This document shows positions 11,906 to 24,059 of a stretch of 64,000 nt of DNA, in pieces (position 1 is the first letter of the stretch; each line of letters starts with the position of its first letter). This DNA comes from Prunella strophiata (Eukaryota; Chordata; Aves; Passeriformes; Prunellidae): contig JAZBQD010000030.1 in assembly GCA_036583965.1 (NCBI GenBank), positions 112,559,889 through 112,623,888 of the forward strand. The letters run 5' to 3'. The translations under genes and the position numbers were made by a program. Under the pieces are notes generated by a model. That model searched no databases and was not told the origin of the DNA. It was given only the letters and a program-made list of their open reading frames with translations.

Positions 11906-14900
11906 TATGGTGGGTGAACCCAGCACAGTGAACAAACATTAAATGTAGCAGAACAAATTATGAATGTAATGTATAACCTCAGAATTTTCCTTAGATGGCA
12001 GGGAGAAGAGTTGCAAATGTTACGATAACACTGGGCAGATCTTTTGAATAAGGCTAAAAAAATCATGTTAAACATTTTCTCAGTAAAGTTTCCAAACTTT
12101 ATTGAGGGTAGTTAATACGGATAAGGAAAAGCTTTAATTCTGGACAGAAAATAACTCTGATTAACACACAGTAATTATTGAAGAAAGCCCAGCTGAACTG
12201 CTGGGGCTGGCCAAGATGCAAAGGATTTTAAGAGGAATTAAAAAAATGGATAAAATTGATGGTCTAGAATGGATTCAGTGCCTTGTTTTGGGCACTGGTT
12301 GGTCCCAAGACTCTCTCCCCAGATTCTTTCCCAATCTCATTTTGATCTGTTAGCTCCTAGCAGGTGTGTGCAGCCTCAGTTCTCTTCCTGTTGGGCCCTG
12401 GGCCACTTCCCAAACCTGCAATCTGCTTTGCAAAACAAATCTTTGCTGGAAAGTTTGCTGAAAAAACACTCAAATTGTTTGTATTTTTAAATGAAGTAGA
12501 ATATTGTCTGCTCCTTCAGACTGATACTTCTAGTCCTGTACTAGAAAAGCAAAGTAGCAGCAAGAGACTAGCCCTGGGCTGAGATAGAAATTAAAGTGTT
12601 CTACATCAAAATTTCCCCAGTTTTCTAGGCATTTTGAAGGCCTGAAAGTTAACAGCCAAGCATGAAGTAGCAAAAAACTTCCAGTTTTCAATGTTTATAA
12701 TTGACAATACTCTCAAGATGAAAAGAAAGAAAAGTCTATTGTATTGACTGGAAAAAAAGTCATTCAAACTTCACTGCTCGAGCTCTTTCCATGGATGGAA
12801 GTGCTAAAATAAGCATACAAAGCTCCAGTTTCTTTAAAATGCAATATATTGTATGCAATATACAATCTGCAGGATATATTTGTATTGTTTCCAGCCCTGG
12901 TGATTTAAGGTTGACATAATCATTCAGGAATATGAATTCTGATCATTGTGCTGCTAAAACCCTGCACCCTCTTCATTCAGCTCATGGTGCAGCTGATAAA
13001 ACCTGCTGTTGCCTCAGTGTTTTAAATAATTTCCCAGCACTTTGCTCATGCAGGATGAGTTTTTTTGAGGTCCACTTTTACTCAGGAGCCTGCTGCAGTT
13101 CTCTGGTGGTTGTGCATGGGCAGAGCTGCTTCCAAGCAGCTTGAAGCTCACTCAGGTGTTGAGACGGGCTGAAATAGGTGCAGGGTGGAAGTTTTCATCT
13201 CTGTGGCATCTACAAAAGAGTTTCCTTCTTCCATATATTTAATCTTGGCTTGGTGTTAAACTGTTTATTTGCACTTTGCTGACAGATAAAAGCTGCAGGT
13301 GAAATAATTGATTGTGAAATGTCAGCTCTTTAAATCAGGTGCTCATGCCTGCTCTGGAAATCTCTCTACTCAGTGTGATAATTTTAATGTGTGAAATTAG
13401 TAGTCCTAAACACAGCACACAGCTTGGCATGAGGGAGATATATTTTTTAAGACTGATTTTTAGTAATTTTGATCAAAGTTTCACCATCTACAATAACGGA
13501 ATGGTGATTTTTTTATTTTCTGAAGCACTTGCAGACGTGGAGTGGAATGGCTCATGCTGCAAAGATTACCTTGTGTTTTGCTGACATTTCAGGAATGACA
13601 GTTTATTAGAAATTGTGATAAGGCACCAGGGCCTGCAGTTGAATTTATAGCATTGCAGAATTTGTTCATTAAGACACAAAATATGCAGCCTTTGGGCTTA
13701 GCCACGAGGCCTCTGTTCACGTTAGCGGTGAAGTCAGAGTTACGCAAAGAGGGCTGCAGGATCAGGCCTCAAACATCTGCTGCCGTTTCCCAGAAATGAA
13801 TCTAGCCTGCAATTCCATAACATCACTTTGATGGATGCTTGATTATTCCTTTTTTCAAGTGGGCCTCCAAACATCCTTGTATTTTTCTCAGCAAGAGGTG
13901 AGGAGAGCTGATAAGTGGCAGCACCGGGTTTGTGTTTGGATTAACGCGGAGTCTCCAAGTGCTCCCTGAAAGGAGCTGGAGGATGTTGGCTGAGCTGGCA
14001 ATCAGATTCTCATGGGTGGAGGTGAGGACAACATCTGTCTTTCCTATCTTGTACTTGCCAAGGCTTTTTGTTGTTCCTGAACTCTCCTCATGAATATAAT
14101 ATGTGGCTTTTTGTCTGATCTAATGAATCCAAGGCTTGGAGATTTAGAAGGAAAACATATTCCAGATGTGTGGTGCAATTCCTGACTCAGGTGACTGCAT
14201 TTTAAGCAGTAACCTTTTCCAGTATGTTCCCCACACCATATTGAATATCCTCCTCCTGCAAACGGTCAGAAGAGGCTTGTACAAGCATCATGATTAATAA
14301 GCTACAGCAAGGCTAAAACATCAATCATTTGCCTTTTGTTTCACCCAATTGCTGCTGGATGCAATGAATCCAAGGCTCAAAGGCTTGGCTTTGGAGCAGG
14401 GCTGCAAATTTTGGCTCTTTAAGCAGTTCAGCCCCAGCTTGTTTCCTCCTGCAGTGGTGCCTGTTGCAGACGTGAGCAGAGTCTCAGGCTGGAAGAGTTC
14501 CACTGCTCGGGGAGGTTCTGGTGTCCAGCCTCCCTCTGCTCCCTGCTCCAGCCTGGAAATGAATTCCTGGCCTGTTTGAAATTAGGTTTTCACTCCAGAT
14601 GGGCAGCTTCCTAGGGCACCAGAAGATGCAGGCTGAGGGAGGATAGGGTAGAAGAGGAGCAAGCAAGAAGAGTGACTTGGTCAAATCTTGTGCCCTGTGC
14701 ACTCTCCTCCACACTCTCACCTGTCCTTTCTCTCAGTAACAGCTGTAATTCAATTTACAAACCTTCAACAACCAATGATATCAGGTATGCAGGGATACCA
14801 AGAGCACTAAGGCATGGAAACACTTAAGGAGCTAATTGCATGGACTTAATGAGAACAATCTTCCCTCAGAAAATGCAGGTCCTCTGCAAATGTTTATTAG

Positions 14901-15424
14901 AAAGTTTCAACATCTGCAAAACACATGCTGGTGTGTTACAATTAATCCTCATAATAAACAGTTTGGTGAAAGTTTTCGTATAACAGCTTTTGGTCTAATT
15001 TAGAATGAAAATAAGTTGCAGTATGTCAGAATTCTTTTTAGAACAGAGAGGTTTTTCTGACCAACTGGAGACATCTGAGAAGTGATAAGAAGCAGCCCAT
15101 GTCTGAATGGATTGTGGCTGTGGGGAGGTCAAAGCTTGTGCTTACCTATGTATTGTCATGAAATCAGATTAGAAAAGCAAAATGTGTTTACATCGATGAG
15201 GAGAAATATTGTAAAACTGGTGTCAAAAAATAGATTGTATAAATGCAATGCATATGGCAAAGTTAATTAAAAGTTCTTTATTGCAGCGTTGTTGTAAGCC
15301 AAGGGTAGCAGGTCCTTTTGGGAGTCTGGGAATGCTGTCTGAAGAAGCAAAAAAAGCATTTTATTTCTGTAGCATCTCAATGTACAATGAGGGGTTTTGC
15401 TGTGTTTGTGTGCTCTCATTCATC

Positions 15425-15620
15425 CTCCTCCTTTGGTGCAGTTCTTGCCCAACCCCATCCAACCTGACCTTAAACATTTCCAGGGATGGGGAATCCACAG
15501 TTTATCTGGGCAGCCCATCCCAGGGCCTCACCACCCTCACAGCCAAAGATTTCTTCCTAAAATACAATATAAACCCTGCCCTCCTTCAGTTTAAAAGCAT
15601 TGCTCATGAAAAAAACCCAA
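15425..15620 (-). mobile_element. Degenerate CR1 LINE fragment, antisense
   Basis: The + strand reads CCAACCTGACCTTAAACATT, then TTCCAGGGATGGGGAATCCAC, GGGCAGCCCATCCCAGGGCC and TTCTTCCTAAAATACAATAT, the order of an antisense CR1 3' region. It lacks the tail and is more diverged than its neighbours. Confidence 0.75.
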
Positions 15621-17165
15621 ACAGTTCACAGTTTAAAACCATTGTCCATTCTAACCCTGGGTTAGAGTGGCCTCCAAAGTACTTTAAAATCCTGCTGCTC
15701 TGTTTATTCCCCAATATCCCTCATCCCAAGCAATTTCTGCTGCACAGCCACACACCTTATTGTCTTGTGTAGCCATTTCTTAAGTTTGAGCAAACTTTTG
15801 AGAAAAAAAAAGTCTTTGTCCTGAGTTCCTGACATTGCATTTAAAGGAGGGGGCAGCTTGCATGTGCTTCTCATGATGGGAACTACTTCAATCACATTTC
15901 CTGTAACTTCATGTTTCTAGGCCAAGTAATCTTGCATTTGATTAAGTAAACACCTTTGTCCTAATGACTTTATGCCTACTTTAAAGGCGTTGCTGTACCT
16001 ATTGTTCTACAGATTTGTCAGTCTGTTATTCTTTTTCTTTTTTTAAACTTATCAGTGAAGTGTAAGTCAAAACCAAATAGAGAAATCGTTTTGTTCTTTT
16101 ATCATTAGTACAGAAAGTCCAAGGGAGAAGCCAGGTTTGGCATAGTACAAGTAATTAAAATATAAAAAGAATATAATGAAGGAACATGGGTTTGTTTGGG
16201 TTTTGTCGGTTTATTTATTTTTTTTTCTGTGATGTCATGAGAGGAAATATGTGGAGAAAGGAAGATGAAATAAAGAATATTCATGTTCAATATTGACCTC
16301 AAATACCAACAGTTCTGCTTCACAGACTTGCATGAAAGACCCTTCCCACCTTCTCCTTTAAGCTCCATGTGTTCTTTTCTTCATATCCCTTTACTCCAGA
16401 CATTAATTACTAGAAATTAAAGGCTTCATTTCTGAAATGTCACGAGACTATGTTGCATCATGTGAAATTCAGGAAGATGACCCATTCACTGCTAAAATTA
16501 TTGTCAAAAAGGTACAAACCTTTGCAAAACCTGAAAGAAGCCTGTAATGCATCTATTTTGTAATAATTATTAATGTTTACATTTCTTAATCCCACTTAGG
16601 GCTTGATGTTGCCAAACTGCTCCAGAGACAGCATTAATATGGATGAGAAAAAGAGATTAACATGTAAATGAGTAATGAAAAGCATTTACTAGGAATAGAA
16701 CTGGCATCCATATGTAATAAAACCTTGCCAAACATTGTCAGTATTAATAGCTTTGTTTACATTTATACGTGGCCAGACCATGCCACTATTTTTTTTCATG
16801 ATGGTGAGTTCTGACAATTTTTATATTAGATTGGGTCCAGGAGCTTGCATTTGCAATTATAACACAAAACAGATTTTTAAGTGCCTGTATTTAGGAAAGA
16901 AATAACCCACACTGCTTTCTGTCAGCTGTTCCAGGACAGCAGCTTGCTGGTGGAGCCTTCCTTTCACAGCTCACAGTCTGGGGACACCAAGTTATGCCCA
17001 TGATCAGAAATTCCTGTATAACTGAGAAATGCTCCCTACTGCTGGCTGCTGTTTCTGTGCTTTTGCCCAGGATGAGCTCCAGGGGTGGTTCTGCCAGGTT
17101 GGCTTCTGGTTGTTCAGCATCCCTGGATCTGGCAGGGTCAGAAAAGCCTGGGCCAGAAATCCTCA
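15620..17165. other. AT-rich sequence without a recognised feature
   Basis: Unique, AT-rich, with no open frame of note and no repeat that I recognise. It is presumably part of the ERG intron. Confidence 0.5.
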
Positions 17166-17169
17166 CCTT

Positions 17170-17600
17170 TTGAGTGCCCTCAGTTGATCCCAGGGCTGGA
17201 GAGCTCTGGAGCCAGGCTGGGAGAGCTGGGGGTGCTCACCTGGAGAGGAGAAGCTCCAGGGAGAGCTCAGAGCCCCTGGCAGGGCCTGAAGAGGCTCCAG
17301 GAGAGCTGCAGAGGGACTGGGGACAAGGATGGAGGGACAGGCCACAGGGAATGGCTCCCAGTGCCAGAGGGCAGGGCTGGGTGGGAGATTGGGAATGAGG
17401 AATTGTTCCCTGGCAGGGGCTGGCAAAGGTGCCCAGAGCAGCTGTGGCTGCCCCATCCTTGGAAGTGTCCAAGGCCAGGCTGGACACTGGGGCTTGGAGC
17501 AGCCTGGGACAGTGGAAGGTGTCCCTGCCATGGCAGGGGTGGAATGAAGTGATCTTTTAGTTCCCTTCCAACCCAAACCATTCTTTGATTCTCTGAGTTA
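17170..17600 (+). mobile_element. CR1 LINE 3' fragment, about 430 bp
   Basis: Sense CR1. It opens with the GGGGGTGCTCACCTGGAGAG segment, passes the AGGGAATGGCTCCCAGTGCC and GGCCAGGCTGGACACTGGGG blocks, and ends AACCATTCTTTGATTCTCTG. Confidence 0.87.
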
Positions 17601-17604
17601 AGAT

Positions 17605-19900
17605 CACTGAGAGGAAGAAGAGGCTGAAGAGGACATGAGGCTGATTCCAGCATGAGCCACATCCTTTAGTTGGCTCCTCAACATCTTGCAAAGGCTTCCA
17701 TGGCCAGGGCAGCTTTTGTCACCCAAAAGGAGGGGATGACACCCACCCAAAGGGAGGGGACATCCATGTCCTGCTGTCCTTCCAGACAGGCCAGCCCAGA
17801 CCAGGGAGGTGAATGTCAGAATATGTTGTGGAGCACATGTTAATGAGCCTCCACAAGGGCCTGACCCACAGCACACAAAGCTGGCAGGAGCTCAGTGATT
17901 CCTCCAGAGCCTTCCCAGAGCTGTCAGCAAGCACTTACTGATAACCAGCAGGATGGAGTACAGATGAGTGCTATTAAACCACAGCTAAACTCAGCTGAGC
18001 TTGCTTTCTCCATGAATTTTCCTCTGAAATGTGAAGTTTAAGTCTGTCACTTTGGCTCATTTGTGTTTGTCTTGTTTTGTATCCTTAGTTGTAGATTTTC
18101 ACACAGCCCTAGGTAATTTGGTTTGTATTTCCAGCATGTACAATGCTCATCAGGAAATTCAAATGTTTGCCCTTTCCCTCTTCAGGCAGCATAATGGGCA
18201 CTCATAGTACAAGCAGTGTTTGTTGTCATTAGTAATGCCAATAAATAGAAAACCCTTTTTTCTTCTTGTTCTCTACATTTATACTTACCCTAAATATCCA
18301 TAAATCAACTTCAATTAGGTGGAGTCATTTTTAATAGGAACCAGAAAAACTTGTTTTGTGTCACGTTATGGGGGAGGATGAGAAATAAATCCATTATATA
18401 GTGCTTGATGCCTGTTTTGAAAAGGTCCATTAGTAAATGGTTTACAGAGTTAAATAATATTTTATTTACAATCTGTATCAGCTTTCTCCTGTACAATTCA
18501 CACTTTAGTGTATTTACTGGAGCTAACTCTTTCAAAATTAGCATTTTGTTATGTGTTTTTTGCCTCATGGATTGGGGCAGAAAAGAGGGAACTGTGCATT
18601 CAGTAGTGCAGGCATGGGATGCATTGTGATCATCTGGCCAGGTTGTGTTTGTGCACACATATATATTTAATTTTGGGGAGGTATTTCATGAAAAAATCTC
18701 ATGGGCTGCTGAGAAAAAACTCTTTTTTTCCTTCCAGTGTAAATCTTCTTTCTTTAGTTCTTGTTACGGGATCCTTGCTACTTTATCATCCAAGCACATC
18801 CACTTCCCTGATGTCTCTCAGTGGAGCCAGGGAAGAATCCTTGGGGAGCAAGGCACCAGTGGCCATCTCCCTCCACACCTCCTTGGTCTGCAGGTTCTCT
18901 CAGAAAAAGCTCTTCAGAAAAGGTTCAGACCAACCAGCAGCAAAGGTTCCTGGCATGAGAGGCATGACAAAAAGGGGAGGTGTTGTCCTGGCATCCTTTC
19001 TGTCTCACAGGACCAAAGAGGCAGGTTGGTGGGAGAGAAGGAAGATGGTAACTGAAAAGTCACTGGTGGCATCCTAGTGGTGATCTTTGCTCTCAGGTGA
19101 CATCTGAAAATCAGCATAAAAAGGTGCAGATCACTGCCTGAACTCAGTGTCAGTAATTCAATCATGAGTCTCAGGGAGCCTGCAGGGCCTGAGATCCCAC
19201 TCCCCAAACCCTGGGATTAAGGGGTGATCTCAGTTTTCACAAGCAGTAAGAAGCTGGAAGTGATGTCCTCACCTTTGCAGCTGCAGAGCAAACTATGAAT
19301 ATTAGCAGAGTGCACCCCAAGGGCTCACAAACCAGGGGGATTAAAAGGAGGAATGTAGAATCACAGAACAGAAACCCACAAGGATGAAGTCCAGCTCTTA
19401 CCCCTGCATAGAACATCTGCAAGGGTCACACCATGGATCTTGAAATGAACAAACACTTCAAATGAACAAACACTGATTTTCAGGGCAACATTTTCAGCTG
19501 GAGCTCAGCAGAGCCCTCTTCCAGCAGCCAGGGAGGGTGGGAGCCTGCAGACAACCACCCACCCTCCCAGAGCTGGGGAACTCCCATCCCTTTTCTCTCT
19601 CTCCCTTCTCCTCTGCTGACAGGACCACGCATTTCTGGCTGTGAGCAGCAGATCTGGCAGGAGCACAGCCCACCCACACTGCCTCCCAGAGCTCCTGGCT
19701 CAGGATTCCCCCACTGCTGATCCTTGGCCCCCACACTCACAGCCATGGCCAGCTGGCCCAGCCCTGCCCTGGGCTCACACGGAGCCTCCTGGCCAGCCCA
19801 GGGCTGGGCATTGTCCCCACAGTGGCAGGGAGGAGGTGCTGGGCTGCACCCCTGCTCCACAGGGCCAGGATGGCAGGATGGGGTCACTCAGTGGGCACAG
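17605..19900. other. Sequence without a recognised feature
   Basis: 17605-19450 is ordinary unique sequence. 19480-19900 is distinctly GC-rich, with many CAGCCC and CCCAGG words and overlapping open frames on both strands, none resembling a known protein. It may be the worn 5' part of the CR1 that follows at 19905. Confidence 0.4.
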
Positions 19901-19904
19901 GTCC

Positions 19905-20080
19905 TTTCACAGAGCCACTGAGGCTGCAAAAGCCCTGCCAGCCCACCGAGCCCAAGCTGTGCCCACCTTGTCACTGGGTGCCACGTCCAGGTGCTCCTTG
20001 GACACCTGCAGGGATGGGCACTCCACCACCTCCCTGGGCAGCCCCTTCCAGTGCTTGAATTAACACCCTTATGCACCTTG
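19905..20080 (-). mobile_element. CR1 LINE 3' fragment, antisense
   Basis: The + strand reads cagagccactgaggctgcaa, then GTGCCCACCTTGTCACTGGG, ACACCTGCAGGGATGGGCAC and CACCTCCCTGGGCAGCCC. It is the same subfamily as 1430-1750 and 48417-48558. Confidence 0.8.
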
Positions 20081-20184
20081 TCCACCCAAAGTGACCCCTG
20101 GAGAAGGTGGATTTCCTCAGAACTCTGCTTTTGGAGGGTGCCCCCTGAGCCTGTGCACTGCTGGAGGACAGCAGGAGTGTGGCA

Positions 20185-20316
20185 ACCTAGACCTGCTCTA
20201 GACCTAGACCTGATCCAGACCTAGACCTGGTCCAGACCTAGACCTGATCCAGACCTAGACCTGATCCAGACCTAGACATGATCCTAACCTAGACCTGATC
20301 CAGACCTAGACCTGCT
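20185..20316. repeat. 17-bp minisatellite, about 8 copies
   Basis: Tandem units of the form GATCCAGACCTAGACCT with single-base variants (ggtcc, aacct, gacatg). Each unit itself contains two AGACCT hexamers. The array is AGACCT-rich on the + strand and starts soon after the CR1 copy at 19905-20080. Confidence 0.93.
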
Positions 20317-20319
20317 GGG

Positions 20320-21035
20320 GAGCCTTCATCTCGGGTGGGATGTGTCCCTTCAGGAGTTTCAGCCCTTCCCACACTTCCTGATGGATGTGGAAGCCACAGG
20401 AGCTGCCTCAGTCACAAGACACAGCTCCAGATAGCTCAGGGAAGGAATTGGTGCCAGCAGGAATGCTTGGCAGCAGGGATAGAGGGTCACTGTCCCTCCC
20501 TCTGGTATCTGCCTGGCCTCCAGACAGACCTGCTGGGCCCTGCTGCCCTCAACCATGACCCCATGAAGAGGGTGGGAAGCCCTTCCCACAGCTCCAGAGT
20601 GGGGTTTCCACCAGGAGGAGCTGCCATGAGAAGGAGGAGGTGGCTGGAGGCAATGGTGTCCCTGGATTAGAAGTTGTGCCCAAGATCTCTTGTGCTCCTG
20701 GTCCAGAAAGGACTTGGCTGGGTCCCTGAGGAAGGAAAGGAGGGTCCAGGGGGTCAGCAGGGCCTGGCTTTTGGTTGCTCCTCAAGAGGGGTAGCAATTT
20801 TTGCTGCATTCAGCAGATCTCACCCTCTGCATCACTGCTGAGACCTCACAGACCTGGGCTGTGCTGCCCACCCTGCCCTCTCCTCTATTTCCAATGTTTG
20901 GCAGTGCTTGTGCTTCTGCCCTGCTCTCTGGGAGAGTCTCCCCAGGGAGAAGTTTCCCTGTCCTCCTGTCATTTGCTGTCAACATCTGTCCCCGTGGGTC
21001 CTCACCTCCAGTGACAACAGTGCTGTGCCTAAAAC
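20320..21035. other. Sequence without a recognised feature
   Basis: Moderately GC-rich unique sequence between the minisatellite and the CR1 pair. Open frames on both strands are short and look like no known protein. Confidence 0.45.
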
Positions 21036-21039
21036 CTAA

Positions 21040-21587
21040 TAGAACAGAACAGGATCACTGGGCTGGAAGAGACCTTTGAGATCATGGAGTCCAGCCCAGC
21101 CCCAACAGCTCAACTGAAACCCTGGCACCCAGTGCCACATCTAGGCTTTGTTAAACACACCCAGGGATGGGGACTCCACCACCTCCCTGGGCAGCCATTC
21201 CACAACTTTATCACCATTTCTGTGAAAAACTTCTTCCTGATATCCAACCTGTATTTCCCTTGGTGCAGCTTGAGGCTGTGTGCTCTGGTTGTGTCAGTGC
21301 TGCCTGGAGAAAGAGCCCAGTCCCAGCTGAGCCCAGGCACCTTTCAGGAGCTGTGCAGAGCTGAGGGCACCCCTGAGTCTCCTTTTCTCCAGGCTGAGCA
21401 CCCCCAGCTCCCTCAGTGCTTCCTCTCAGGGTTTGTGTTCCCAGCCCCTCTCCAGCCTCGTTGTCCCCTCTGAGTGCCCCAAGGTCCTTCCTAAATTTGA
21501 GGCCATTTCCTCTCCTCCTTTCCTTGGGACACAACAGCAGAGCCCAAACCCCCCTCACTGCCCCTCCTGTCAGGGAGTTGTGCAGAG
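21040..21587 (-). mobile_element. CR1 LINE fragment, about 545 bp, antisense
   Basis: The + strand begins around caggatcactgggctggaag, the antisense CR1 3' end, and runs through AACACACCCAGGGATGGGG, CACCTCCCTGGGCAGCCATT and GAGCACCCCCAGCTCCCTCA. Much of it is almost identical to 3525-4050. A second antisense CR1 follows directly at 21590. Confidence 0.88.
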
Positions 21588-21589
21588 AA

Positions 21590-21841
21590 ATTCACAGAAT
21601 CCCAGAATGACTGGGCTGGAAGAGACCTTGGATATCATAGAGTCCAGCCCAGCCCCAACACCTCAACTAAACCCTGGCACCCAGTGCCACATCCAGGCCT
21701 TGTTAAACACACCCAGGGATGGGGACTCCACCACCTCCCCAGGCAGCCATTCCACAACTTTGTCTCACTATTTCTGCAAAAAACTTTTTCCTAACATCCC
21801 ACCTAATTTCTCCTTGATGCATGAGGCTGTGCCCTCCCAGT
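21590..21841 (-). mobile_element. Second CR1 LINE fragment, antisense, next to an ERG exon
   Basis: It begins attcacagaatcccagaatg and repeats the same CR1 3' blocks as the copy before it, including AACACACCCAGGGATGGGG. It ends about 85 bp before the ERG exon at 21926, so the acceptor region of that exon is squeezed between a CR1 and the exon. Confidence 0.88.
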
Positions 21842-21925
21842 GAGATGGCCAGGCCCTTTTTCCCTGGGGAGCAGTGTGGTGTGTGCCCTGAGGGGTGGCT
21901 GCACTGACCTGTCTCTGCTTTGCAG

Positions 21926-22143
21926 GAAGCATTATCGGTGGTGAGCGAAGACCAGTCCCTGTTCGAGTGTGCCTACGGATCACCCCACCTCACCAAGACA
22001 GAGATGACAGCCTCCTCCTCCAGTGAATATGGGCAGACCTCCAAGATGAGCCCACGTGTCCCCCAGCAGGACTGGTTGTCACAGCCCCCAGCCAGAGTCA
22101 CCATCAAGATGGAGTGTAACCCCAACCAGGTTAACGGGTCGAG
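21926..22143 (+). CDS. ERG: ERG coding exon: N-terminal activation region (218 bp)
   Basis: This exon encodes residues 1-72 of the part seen here plus two bases of residue 73, starting EALSVVSEDQSLFECAYG and ending CNPNQVNGS. It matches the N-terminal region of vertebrate ERG, an ETS transcription factor that binds GGAA sites in the nucleus and controls endothelial, blood stem cell and cartilage genes. The exon follows a TTTGCAG acceptor in phase 0 and ends TCGAG|GTAATG in phase 2; 218 bp is the size of the human exon. The preceding exon, which would give the start codon and the six or thirteen N-terminal residues of the known isoforms, is not in the window. The segment contains the conserved QDWLSQPPARVTIKMECN stretch. 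Identification is by recognition of the protein; the bird sequence differs from human at few sites. Confidence 0.97.
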
Positions 22144-23634
22144 GTAATGAGGCTGGGGGTGGCTCAGGAACGGGGATTTTTGTGATGGGTGTGGCTGAAT
22201 TGTCTAAATCTGTGTATTTAGCACCATTTTGGTACCCAGCCTGGCCACTGCTGCCATCCCAGAAGGCTCCAGGTTGCTCTGCCTTGACCTGCCAGCCGTG
22301 TTCAGGTGTTACAGAGGGTCTAAAATGGTGCTACAGGCACAGAGTTCTCATGAGCTTGTGCAATACCTTTCCTCTGACTGGATATTTTTTGGATGTGAAT
22401 TTGCTTTGCACACCAGGTGGAAGAGCACATATTAAAGTTAATAAAACAGGGATTTGCTGTAGCCTGGAGCATGCACCATTGATCCATTGAAGGGTGTGGT
22501 GTGTGTGATCTAACACTCCATGGAAGTTGTCAAATCCAGCAATTTGGGCAGTTGTCTTTGCTCCAAAGATAACCAAACAGGGAAACAGTGGAAGTAAAAT
22601 CTTAAAATGGCAGAGGGAGTGAACTTTCATTTTTTTTTTGTAGTTACTGTAAACATAATGCCAAAAAAGTGAAGCTGGGTTTAAGAACTCATGCTGAAAA
22701 AACAATATAAATATGGAGGCAGGCAGAAGAGTATAGAGGAGCAGAAAAACAAATAACTCAACAGGCAGTAGCCACAGAGTGTCTGTGTATTGGCTGTTGT
22801 CTCAGGATATTTTTTGGGGAATGTCACTATAAAGGAGACTTGCATCAATTAGGCTGCAAAGGTATTGCAGTGGATTTTTGGATATTGACTGGTGGCTTCC
22901 CCAAGCTTAGGAGCACCCTGTGGGACATCTGAAAAAACACAATGAAGATTTTTTTTTTTTAAGGAAGCTATCCAAACAAGTGCTTTCCTGTTTAAAATGC
23001 CTGACTGTCAAAACAGTTTTCCTTTGGTGTTGCTGAAGGGGCAAAGGTCCAGAAGAGTCAGTTGCTGCCAATTGTTGGTGATGTACCAGTGGAGCCTGTG
23101 CTTCACATCTCCCTGTACACAAACACCTGTGTTTTAATCTCATCTCCCAGGATCAGTTGTTCAGGAAAACCTCAGCCCTGGGCTCTGTGGTTGCTGTTCA
23201 CACTTGGCTGTGCTGATGTGATGAGCACCACAAGCAGCTCTGCCAGCTTATCACACCTCCTCTGTTCTGTGGTGAGGATGGAAATTGTGCTGAAGTCAAA
23301 TCAGGATTTCCAGTGAGCAGTCAAAGATTTGAGATACGTAGAAATTAATGGTGAACTGAAATTACCAAGAATTAGAGGGAAGTCTTCTTGTAAGGCTGCT
23401 TAGTCAAGTAGTTCAGGTGTCTTTAACTTATTTTAAATAAATTTCAATTTTTTTTTTGTGCTAAGCAAATGCACAGGTATAATCACAAATAGGTATATTG
23501 ATTCAAAATCAGTTTTACCTGCTTCCTAAAATTGCCTCTGAAGTATTTGTGCTGGCATTTCTGTAAGAGAACTGATCACAGTTTCCCTCAGTGTAAATTC
23601 CATGAAGTGCACTCGAGTAGATAATCAGAGTTAA

Positions 23635-23875
23635 TTGTTGCTGAGAGGTTTAGGTTGGATTTTAGGGAAAGGTTCTTCCCCAGAGGGTGCTGGCACTGCC
23701 CAGGCTCCCCAGGGAATGGGCACAGCCCTGAGGCTGCCAGAGCTCCAGGAGCCTTTGGCCAGCACTGCCAGGGGTGCCCAGGGTGGGATTTTGTGGATCT
23801 GAGCAGGGCCAGGAGCTGTACTTTGATATTCCTTGTGGGTCCCTTCCAACTCAAGATATTCCTTGATTCTATATT
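23635..23875 (+). mobile_element. CR1 LINE 3' fragment
   Basis: Sense CR1 of another subfamily: GGTTGGATTTTAGGGAAAGG, CAGGCTCCCCAGGGAATGGG, GTGGGTCCCTTCCAACTC, ending CTTGATTCTATA. Confidence 0.82.
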
Positions 23876-24059
23876 TTCTTCATGTTTTTGCTATTTTCTA
23901 TTAGTGTGTGCATGCCCTGAAGCACTCAGGGTGATGCTGTGGCTCCCTGCACAGTCCATAGCAGGAGGTGGCTGTGGTTTCAGCTGCCAAAATTCCCTTC
24001 TGTGCACAGAGGTGCCTGCATTTCCCTCAGAGCTGTCTGCACTCTCCTCATGAAATGAT

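Larger units (their letters stand above)
1..21925 (+). other. ERG: Upstream region, probable ERG intron
   Basis: No coding exon could be supported in this stretch. It ends in a pyrimidine-rich tract and the AG acceptor of the first ERG exon seen here, so at least its right end is intron. Human ERG joins this exon to short alternative N-terminal exons; neither N-terminal coding sequence was noticed on reading this region, so they probably lie before the window. Contents are CR1 copies, one solo LTR, an (AT)n run and a minisatellite, listed separately. The stretches 1-955, 1765-3520, 4670-6040, 8090-10670 and 11900-15420 hold no gene I can recognise. They are AT-rich unique sequence with frequent stops in all frames. 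Confidence 0.7.

Noticed and set aside
1..21925. The N-terminal ERG exon (start codon exon)
   Set aside because: I looked for a short frame ending in a lysine codon before a GT donor that fits either known ERG N-terminus and found none, so it was not annotated.
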